Part shown: in pieces, positions 55,264 through 61,907 of the stretch | Layout of the letters: each line of letters begins with the position of its first letter | Numbering within the stretch: position 1 is the stretch's first letter | Source of the DNA: Microbacteriaceae bacterium PS02070 | GTDB taxonomy: Bacteria > Actinomycetota > Actinomycetes > Actinomycetales > Microbacteriaceae | Assembly: GCA_029959865.1 (NCBI GenBank) | Contig: JASCPE010000002.1 | Span: 248,001-312,000 of the forward strand | Length of the DNA: 64,000 nt | Direction of reading: 5' to 3' | The notes under the pieces: generated by a model | The model's database searches: none | What the model was told of the DNA's origin: nothing | What the model saw: only the letters and a program-made list of their open reading frames with translations | Made by a program: the position numbers and the translations under genes

Positions 55264-55322
55264 CGTCGTGTCTAGACGCCGGCGCTTCCGTGGAACGGCT
55301 TGCCGCTCGGCAGCGTCGGGCA

Positions 55323-56159
55323 TCAGCCGTGGAACTCGTCTGGGTGGGGGCCGGTGCGACCGTCGCGGTCAAGGGCGTCAATTGCGGCGAGATCAGTATT
55401 GCTGAGCATGAAGTCGAACACGTCAAGGTTCTCGGCGATGCGATGCGGAGTCACGGACTTGGGGATGGCGATCCTGCCCTGCTGGAGATGCCAGCGCAGG
55501 ACGACTTGGGCGGGAGTCTTGCGGTGGGCCGTGGCGATCCTGGTGATGGCGGGGTCGGCGAGGACGGCACCCTGCGCCAGCGGGCTCCATGCTTCGGTCG
55601 CGATGCCGTGACGGGTATCGGCGGCGATGACGCCGCGATTCTGGAGCGCTGGGTGCAGTTCGACCTGGTTGACCGCCGGCACGACCGTGCTGGTGTCGAT
55701 AAGCCGTTCAAGGTGTGCGGGCTGGAAGTTGGACACGCCGATCGCGCGGACTCGTCCGTCGACATACAGCTTCTCCAGCGCCCGCCAGGTATCGAGGTAG
55801 AGGTCGCGCTGGGGGGTCGGCCAGTGGATGAGGTAGAGGTCCAAGGTGTCCAGGCCGAGCTTGTCGAGGGTCGTGTCGTAGGCGCGGAGGGTGGCGTCGT
55901 AGCCCTGGTCGGCGTTCCACACCTTGGAGGTGATGAACAGGTCGTCACGGGAGATGTCGGAGTCGGCGAGGGCGCGGCCGACTCCCGACTCGTTGCCGTA
56001 GATCGCGGCGGTGTCGATGCTGCGGTATCCGGCGGCGAGGGCGGTGGACACGGCCGCGGTGGTTTCGTCGTTGGGAACCTGGAACACGCCGAAGCCGAGC
56101 TGGGGGATTTCGACGCCGTTGTTCAGCGTCACGGTAGGGACGGGCGGTGTGGTGCTCAT
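55323..56159 (-). CDS. Aldo/keto reductase, AKR5-like
   Basis: 278 residues. The catalytic tetrad is visible: Asp49 and Tyr54 (SIDTAAIYGNE), Lys79 (ITSKVW) and His112 (LYLIHWP). The NADPH site includes IPKSVTPHRIAENL. It resembles 2,5-diketo-D-gluconate reductases, a group that often acts on methylglyoxal and other small aldehydes. It lies 44 nt after the MFS gene and is probably co-transcribed with it under the MarR regulator, so it may serve detoxification. Confidence 0.9.
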   Translation of the reverse strand: MSTTPPVPTVTLNNGVEIPQLGFGVFQVPNDETTAAVSTALAAGYRSIDTAAIYGNESGVGRALADSDISRDDLFITSKVWNADQGYDATLRAYDTTLDKLGLDTLDLYLIHWPTPQRDLYLDTWRALEKLYVDGRVRAIGVSNFQPAHLERLIDTSTVVPAVNQVELHPALQNRGVIAADTRHGIATEAWSPLAQGAVLADPAITRIATAHRKTPAQVVLRWHLQQGRIAIPKSVTPHRIAENLDVFDFMLSNTDLAAIDALDRDGRTGPHPDEFHG

Positions 56160-56203
56160 GACATTCTCTTTCGTTGGTTGGTGACGTGGGTGGACCGGTG
56201 AGG

Positions 56204-57391
56204 TCAGCTCGCGGAGACGGCGTCGCGGGCGGGCTCGGCCGTGGAGTCGCGGCGCGCGAGGGCGGCTGCGATGACCATCACGATGAGAGCGGCGGCGGTG
56301 ATGATCGCGCCGATCCAGATAGGCGAGGTATAGCCGAGGCCCGCGGCGATGCCGACGCCGCCGGCCCAGGCGCCCAGGGCGTTGCCGATGTTGAACGCGC
56401 CGATGTTGGCGCCCGAGGCGAGGGTGGGCGCGGCGCCGGCGTAATTCATGATCCGGCTCTGCAGTCCCGGGACGGTGCCGAACCCGAAGCCGCCCATGAA
56501 GAACAGAGCGATGATTGTGGCGATTCCGGAGCTGGCGAGCAGAGCGAACAGGGCGAGCACGACGACGAGTGCCGCGATGAAGAAGAGCAGGGTGCCGTCG
56601 ATGGAGCGGTCAGCCAGCCGTCCGCCGAGCCAGTTGCCGATCACCAGCCCGACCCCGAACAGCACGAGCAGCCACGGTACAGCGCCGGTCGTGAAGCCGC
56701 TGACCTCCGTGAGCGTGTAGGCGATGTAGGTGAACGCACCGAACATGCCGCCGTATGCGAGGATCGTCACGGCAAGGGAGAGCCAGACCTGGCCGGAGCG
56801 GAACGCTGTCAACTCGCCTCGTATGCTGATCTTCTCCTCGGGGCCGGCGAGCTTAGGGACCAGGGCGGCGATGCCGATGAAGGCGAGTGCGCCGATCGCG
56901 GAAATGACCCAGAACGTGGAACGCCAGCCGAACTGCTGGCCGAGGAACGTGCCGAACGGCACGCCGAACACGTTCGCGGCCGTGAGGCCGGTGAACATGA
57001 TCGCGATCGCGCCGGCCTTCTTCTCCGCCGGGACGAGGCTGGCGGCGACGACGGAGCCGATGCCGAAGAATGCGCCGTGGCAGAGGGCGGCGATGATCCG
57101 TCCGATCATCGCGCTGCTGTAGTCGCTGGCGACGGCGGTGAGCACGTTTCCGACGATGAACAGCACGATCAGCCCGAGCAGGACGGGCTTGCGGGGCAGC
57201 TGGGTGGTCGCTGCAGTGAGCACGAGCGCGCCGACCACGACGCTCAGTGCGTAGCCGGAGATCAGCCATCCGGCGGCGGCCTCCGAGACGGCGAAGTCTG
57301 CCGCCACTTCGGGCAGCAGGCCCATGATGACGAACTCGGTCAATCCGATGCCGAACGCGCCGAGGGCGAGGGCGATCAGTCCTAGGGGCAT
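56204..57391 (-). CDS. MFS transporter, DHA1 (AraJ/Cmr-like)
   Basis: 395 residues with 12 membrane helices. The start LALGAFGIGLTEFVIMGLLPEVAADFAVS, the motif GYALSVVVGALVLTA, the loop PRKPVLLGL and GRIIAALCHGAFFGIGSVVAA are typical of the DHA1 drug-efflux group near Cmr/AraJ. It is divergent from a marR gene with operator-like repeats in between. Probable efflux of a drug or small organic compound. The second gene of this unit is the aldo/keto reductase. Confidence 0.9.
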   Translation of the reverse strand: MPLGLIALALGAFGIGLTEFVIMGLLPEVAADFAVSEAAAGWLISGYALSVVVGALVLTAATTQLPRKPVLLGLIVLFIVGNVLTAVASDYSSAMIGRIIAALCHGAFFGIGSVVAASLVPAEKKAGAIAIMFTGLTAANVFGVPFGTFLGQQFGWRSTFWVISAIGALAFIGIAALVPKLAGPEEKISIRGELTAFRSGQVWLSLAVTILAYGGMFGAFTYIAYTLTEVSGFTTGAVPWLLVLFGVGLVIGNWLGGRLADRSIDGTLLFFIAALVVVLALFALLASSGIATIIALFFMGGFGFGTVPGLQSRIMNYAGAAPTLASGANIGAFNIGNALGAWAGGVGIAAGLGYTSPIWIGAIITAAALIVMVIAAALARRDSTAEPARDAVSAS

Positions 57392-57419
57392 GAAGGTTCT
57401 CCTGTTATGCTGGGGAAGT

Positions 57420-57492
57420 TAGTTGCGAACGCGGGATATCGCTCAAGCGTGACTTATCATTGCATACGCAACTACACCGCGCAAGCAACTAT
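57420..57492. promoter_or_regulatory. Operator repeats between MFS and marR genes
   Basis: TAGTTGC (57420-57426), the palindrome TTGC-ATAC-GCAA with ACTA behind it (57460-57474), and GCAACTAT (57485-57492) share the half-site TAGTTGC/GCAACTA. The central palindrome has the size of a MarR dimer site. All lie in the 118-nt divergent region, so both genes are probably repressed by the MarR protein. Confidence 0.65.
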
Positions 57493-57509
57493 CTTTGGGA
57501 GGCGCCGAT

Positions 57510-57980
57510 ATGGGTATCGCTGACGATGCTGTCGAGATACGTGCACAGGGATGGCGCACACTCACCGCGCTGCACGGGCTGGTCGAGCAGGCGTTGGAGC
57601 GCAGCCTCGCCGAGGCCGTCGGGCTGTCGGTCGTGGAGTACACGGTGCTCGACGCGCTGGACCGGCAGGACGGATGGCACATGCGGATGCAGCAACTCGC
57701 CCGCGCGACCGCGTTGAGCGCGAGCGCTACAACGCGACTCGTAACGCGACTCGAAGACCGCGGCCTCTTGACCAGGGTGCTGTGCGCGGACGACCGGCGC
57801 GGCATCTACACCGAGCTCACCGACACCGGTCGAGAGCTTTACGAGCGTGCCAGACCGATTCACGACGAGACCCTTGAGCGCGCGCTGGACGACGCTCGGG
57901 CCCAGCCAGAGCTCGCGCCTGTCGTGACGGCGCTCCACGACCTCGCGCTGCCTGTTGGTGTCGCGTCTCGATCGCGGTGA
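57510..57980 (+). CDS. MarR family transcriptional regulator
   Basis: 156 residues from ATG 57510, with GGGAGG 7 nt upstream. The winged helix is seen in VVEYTVLDALDRQDGWHMRMQQLARATALSASATTRLVTRLEDRGLLTRVLCADDRRGIYTELTDTG, where the DDRR wing is diagnostic for MarR. N- and C-terminal helices make the dimer. It is divergent from the efflux gene, and its operator-like repeats lie between. A ligand that lifts repression is likely; none can be named. Confidence 0.92.
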   Translation: MGIADDAVEIRAQGWRTLTALHGLVEQALERSLAEAVGLSVVEYTVLDALDRQDGWHMRMQQLARATALSASATTRLVTRLEDRGLLTRVLCADDRRGIYTELTDTGRELYERARPIHDETLERALDDARAQPELAPVVTALHDLALPVGVASRSR

Positions 57981-58060
57981 TCGCTCGCGGACAGTGGGCA
58001 ACGCGATAGAAGTGCAGGGCTGGCGGGGCGGGCGTTGCGCGGGCGACGCCCTGCGGCGCG

Positions 58061-59752
58061 TCAGCGTGTGGTGAGCATCTGTTCGCGTACTTCGCGGCGG
58101 AGCACTTTCCCGATGAGGTTGCGGGGCATGTCGTCGACGAAGACGATCCGTCGCGGCACCTTGTAATCGGCGAGCCGGGTGCGGCAGTAGTCCTTGAGGG
58201 CGCTCACGTCCGCGTTGGCGTTCGGGTGAAGCACGACGGCGGCGGCGACCATCTCCGTGCCATCGCCTCGCGGGAGAGAGACCACAGCGGCATCGGTGAC
58301 ATCGGGGTGGGTACGGAGCACCTCCTCGACCTCGGAAGGAGAGACGTTGAAGCCCCCGGTGATGATGAGCTCCTTGCGTCGGTCGACGATGGTGACAAAT
58401 CCGTCGTCGGCGACGGTGACGATGTCGCCGCTGCGCAGCCACCCGCCGTCGAGGAGGGTGTCGGCAGTTTCCTGAGGCCGGTTCCAGTAGCCGGCGAACA
58501 CTTGGGGCCCGCGGAGAAGGAGCTCTCCCGGTTCCCCATTCGGCACGTCGACGGTGGCATCGTCGGGGTCGACGACCCGGACGATGGTGCTGGGGAACGG
58601 GATCCCTACTGTGCCCGGCCGACGAGTGGCACCTGCGGGGTTGCCCAGTGCGACAGGGGACGACTCGGTCATCCCATACCCTTCGACGAGCAGTCCGCCG
58701 GTGGCTTCTTCCCAACGGGTGACGGTGTCGACGGGGAGGGGCATGGCGCCGGAGATCGCGAACCGGATTGTGGAGAGGTCGAGCCCCTCGCGGCCCGCGG
58801 CCCGGGCGAGCCGGTCGTAGATCGGCGGCACGGCTGGAAGGAATGTCGGCGGGTCCCGGCGAAGCGCGGTGCGGACGAGGGCGACGTCGAAGGTCGGAAA
58901 CAGGACGAGTGTTGCCCCGATGCTCATCGCGAAGGTCAGGCAGAGTGTGAGCCCGTAGGCGTGGAAGAGCGGCAGGACCGCGTACACGGTTTCCTTGCCT
59001 TCCCTGAGTCCGGGGAGCCAGGCACGCCCTTGCATCGCGTTGGCGCGCAGGTTCCGGTGCGTGAGCATCGCCCCCTTCGGCGTCCCCGTGGTGCCGCTGG
59101 TGTACTGCAGCAGCGCGACATCATCCAGTTTCGGGCTCGGAACGCGCCGCGAAAGCGGGCGGTGGTTCTGGATGTGCCGCCACGGAGTTACCCCTTCGGA
59201 CTCGGTGGGCGCCGTGGTGAGTTTGTGTCTTGCGTGACGTGCTTTCGGGAGGGGAAGGCGCAGCACGATGCGCTGAGGGAGAGGCATCGCGTCGGTCATA
59301 TCGACGCTGACAATGTGCGCAGGGCGCACGTCCGCGGGGAACCCGGCGATGGTATCGACCACCTTGTCCCAGACGATCGCGATCTGGGCGCCATGGTCTT
59401 CGAACTGGTGTCGCAGCTCGCGCTCGGTGTAGAGCGGGTTGTGCTCCACGACGATCGCGCCCAGCCGGAGCGCCGCGTAGAAAGCGATCACGTGCTGGGT
59501 GCAATTAGGCAGCACCAGCGCGACGCGGTCTCCGGCAGAAACGCCGAGGCGGCGCAGTGCCCCGGCGACGCGCGCCACCTGTCTCTCCAGGTCCCGGTAG
59601 CTGGTCTCCTTCCCGAAGAAGACCAGCGCGGAGCCGCGGCCGTGTTTTCTCGCTGCGCTCTGGAGCATCTCCGGGAGCGTTTCGGTGACCTCATCGATCT
59701 CCGACGGAACCCCCTCGGCGTACGAGGTCAGCCATGGCTTGCTCGGAGTCAT
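58061..59752 (-). CDS. Long-chain fatty acid CoA ligase
   Basis: 563 residues; start at ATG 59752 chosen because GGAGG is 5 nt upstream (the first ATG of the pair, 59755, is only 2 nt away). The adenylation P-loop is LLQYTSGTTGTPKGAMLTH, A5 is EGYGMTESSPVALGN, A7 is WLRSGDIVTVADDGFVTIVDRRKELI and A10 has the catalytic Lys in PRNLIGKVLRREV. It activates fatty acids as AMP esters and then CoA thioesters. Upstream is a small ORF and a GH43-like gene on the same strand. Confidence 0.93.
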   Translation of the reverse strand: MTPSKPWLTSYAEGVPSEIDEVTETLPEMLQSAARKHGRGSALVFFGKETSYRDLERQVARVAGALRRLGVSAGDRVALVLPNCTQHVIAFYAALRLGAIVVEHNPLYTERELRHQFEDHGAQIAIVWDKVVDTIAGFPADVRPAHIVSVDMTDAMPLPQRIVLRLPLPKARHARHKLTTAPTESEGVTPWRHIQNHRPLSRRVPSPKLDDVALLQYTSGTTGTPKGAMLTHRNLRANAMQGRAWLPGLREGKETVYAVLPLFHAYGLTLCLTFAMSIGATLVLFPTFDVALVRTALRRDPPTFLPAVPPIYDRLARAAGREGLDLSTIRFAISGAMPLPVDTVTRWEEATGGLLVEGYGMTESSPVALGNPAGATRRPGTVGIPFPSTIVRVVDPDDATVDVPNGEPGELLLRGPQVFAGYWNRPQETADTLLDGGWLRSGDIVTVADDGFVTIVDRRKELIITGGFNVSPSEVEEVLRTHPDVTDAAVVSLPRGDGTEMVAAAVVLHPNANADVSALKDYCRTRLADYKVPRRIVFVDDMPRNLIGKVLRREVREQMLTTR

Positions 59753-59904
59753 CATCGCCTCCGAGAGGAGAGGACGAGCGGGCGTTCGAACAGGTCGCGA
59801 TCGGGGCGTCCCGCGCGATTGAGGGTGCGGATCACGTTCCGGTAGGACGGACAGTCTGGCGCAGTAGTCCTTGACGATCTGCGCTGCACGGGCGAGGTGC
59901 TCAC
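59752..59904 (-). CDS. Possible 50-residue coupled ORF
   Basis: GTG 59904 to TGA 59752. Its start overlaps the stop of the GH43-like gene (GTGA), and its stop overlaps the start of the acyl-CoA ligase gene (ATGA). The product is very basic (MSTSPVQRRSS..., then YRNVIRTLNRAGRPDRDLFE and a RRR end) and matches nothing I know. The overlap at both ends suggests real translational coupling; against it, high-GC DNA easily keeps short frames open. No Shine-Dalgarno of quality precedes the GTG. Confidence 0.35.
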   Translation of the reverse strand: MSTSPVQRRSSRTTAPDCPSYRNVIRTLNRAGRPDRDLFERPLVLSSRRR

Positions 59905-61673
59905 GAGGGAGGGGACGGCACGGGAACAGCGGGGCCGCGCGTCACTCCACCCGCGTTGTACGCGTCGATCGCGACGAAGTATGCGCAGCCTTCATTCAGG
60001 GTCGGCAGGACCAATCGGTCCTCTCCCCACACCTGCCATGAGTGATAGAGACGATCGGGGTGTGCGCCGTATCGAACGATGACGCCATCGCGCGACTCGT
60101 CGTGCGGCCAGGACACGAGCGCCTCGAGAGCATTGGTGCGGGCCACGTCAGGAACGACTTCGTGGGGTGCCTCCCGGTCATCGGTTCCAAAGGCACGCAG
60201 GCCACTGACCGCGAAGGGCGAGCCCCACGGTGTGGAGAGACCGGTGAGGCGGACGAACCGAGTGGGAGTCCCCGCGTCGAGGCGCACGAGGCGGTGCGGA
60301 GCATCGGTCGGGGTCTCGCGACCATCGAAAACGGTTGTCCAGTGCTCACCGTCCGGTGACACCTCGAGGACGTAGACCGCCGGTCGGTCCTCCGTCGTGA
60401 CCGATCGGAAGGCGCCGGGAGCCTCCTCCGGATCGTGGAGGGGACGGCGCGGCTTGTAAGAGGTGAGGTCGTGGTCGGCGAGGTTGACCTGGATCGCGTG
60501 CACGGTGCGAACGCTGGTGAGGTCGAGCGTCAACACCTCGCTCGTCCCCGCGGATCCCGCCGCCCACCACGTCCGCACATCCTCATCCGTCGCCAGCCCT
60601 GGTTCGTGGCCCACGGCGCTCGAGCTGGCCGTGGCGGACGCTCCATACGACTGCAGCATCCAGCCGGTCGAGAATCCCGTCCACGGGTCGACGGGGCCGT
60701 CGGCGAGGCGCAGCGGGTAGTCACCGAACTCCTGGTTGCAGAAGAGCACGCCTTCGTCGTCGAACCCGGCTGGGAACAGTCCGATGCGTCGCTCGAAGTG
60801 ATGATTGACCGAGATTCGCATGGTGGCGGCGTGCCACCAGTTCCCATGAGCATCTTGGAAGGTGCTCCCGTGTCCCGCCCCAGTGATGAAGCCGCCGGGC
60901 TTGGATGAGAAGGGGCTCGCGGGGGAGTACTCGAAGGGCCCGAGCGGGGTCGGACCGGTGTAGTAGCCGTCGGCATACACGTTGTACTCCGTGCCGGGCG
61001 CGGCGTACTGCAAGTAGTAGGTGCCACGGTGCGCTGTCATCCACGGTCCCTCGATGTACGGCGTCTGGCTGTGCGTGCCGAAGAGTCGCGCGCTGAGCTT
61101 CTCCTTGAGGGTCGAGGGCTGGGGGACGACGTTCGACTCGCCTGGTCGTTCCCACCCACGCACCTGCGGCGCCCCGGTGATCAGATCGACCTGCTCCCCG
61201 ATCGGTTGGAAGTCGGCATCCATTTCCACCCCGCGCACGGGCTCGTGGTTCGAGCATCCCCAGTAGAGGTAGCGGCGACCATCATGATCCTCGAACACGT
61301 TGGGGTCGTAATGCGCGAAGCCGCTCTGCGCCACCACCGTGAATGGCTCGAGGAGCGGATCGCGCGAACGCAGGATCGGGCAGGAACCTGCCCGCCGCGA
61401 CGCGGTGACCACGAGTGCGCCGTCAATCTCCCGCACATCTGGTGCGTAGTCGCCCACGGGGAGCTCCGGCACGCGAACGAACTCCCACGACGCGAGGTCC
61501 TCGGAGTGGAAGAACCCCCCGCTCATGGAGCCGAACAGGAAGAATCTGTCCCGGAAGCGAACGATCGACGGATCAGCCGACTCCCGAAACACCGCTCGGA
61601 ACGGTCCTCTCCCGAAATCTTGATAGCGGTAGGGAAGGTCGATCGGGTTGCAGATGAACGTGTTCTCCGGCAC
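59901..61673 (-). CDS. GH43-type glycosidase with F5/8-type module
   Basis: 590 residues from GTG 61673 (AAGGGG 6 nt upstream). No signal peptide, so it acts in the cytoplasm. The five-bladed propeller has its three acidic residues where GH43 has them: Asp34 (ADPSIVRF), Asp123 (YDPNVFED) and Glu208 (YIEGPWM). A discoidin-like (F5/8 type C, CBM32-like) module spans about 350-500 (EPGLATDEDVRTWWAA, FVRLTGLS), and a fibronectin-like end follows. It probably trims xylose or arabinose from imported oligosaccharides. It is divergent from a GH3 gene. Confidence 0.82.
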   Translation of the reverse strand: MPENTFICNPIDLPYRYQDFGRGPFRAVFRESADPSIVRFRDRFFLFGSMSGGFFHSEDLASWEFVRVPELPVGDYAPDVREIDGALVVTASRRAGSCPILRSRDPLLEPFTVVAQSGFAHYDPNVFEDHDGRRYLYWGCSNHEPVRGVEMDADFQPIGEQVDLITGAPQVRGWERPGESNVVPQPSTLKEKLSARLFGTHSQTPYIEGPWMTAHRGTYYLQYAAPGTEYNVYADGYYTGPTPLGPFEYSPASPFSSKPGGFITGAGHGSTFQDAHGNWWHAATMRISVNHHFERRIGLFPAGFDDEGVLFCNQEFGDYPLRLADGPVDPWTGFSTGWMLQSYGASATASSSAVGHEPGLATDEDVRTWWAAGSAGTSEVLTLDLTSVRTVHAIQVNLADHDLTSYKPRRPLHDPEEAPGAFRSVTTEDRPAVYVLEVSPDGEHWTTVFDGRETPTDAPHRLVRLDAGTPTRFVRLTGLSTPWGSPFAVSGLRAFGTDDREAPHEVVPDVARTNALEALVSWPHDESRDGVIVRYGAHPDRLYHSWQVWGEDRLVLPTLNEGCAYFVAIDAYNAGGVTRGPAVPVPSPPS

Positions 61674-61762
61674 CGTGGGCCCCTTTTGGCCGAGTCGTGG
61701 TCAGAGCAGATCTGGCGGGTGTCGGGCACCGCCCTGATGACGATATCGCTGAATCGCGCCTA

Positions 61763-61776
61763 TTGTCACGTGTCAA
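61763..61776. promoter_or_regulatory. LacI-type operator candidate between GH43 and GH3
   Basis: TTGTCACGTGTCAA is palindromic at 12 of 14 positions with a central CG (CACGTG core), the pattern of LacI-family operators. It lies in the 234-nt divergent region. TATGAG (61779-61784) just downstream is a possible -10 for the plus strand. I see no regulator gene of that family in the window. Confidence 0.45.
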
Positions 61777-61907
61777 GGTATGAGACGATCGATGAAGGAT
61801 CTACGGACGCCCTGCGTCCGCGACGTCCCGGTCGGACGCCTGTACGCATTGCAGCTGCGGGTGACCCCACCAAGCGATGGCACCAAGGCAAGGAAGCACC
61901 CACGCGG

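Noticed and set aside
58226..59845. 539-codon plus-strand frame across the acyl-CoA ligase
   Set aside because: The minus-strand ligase has all adenylation motifs in order; the plus frame has none.
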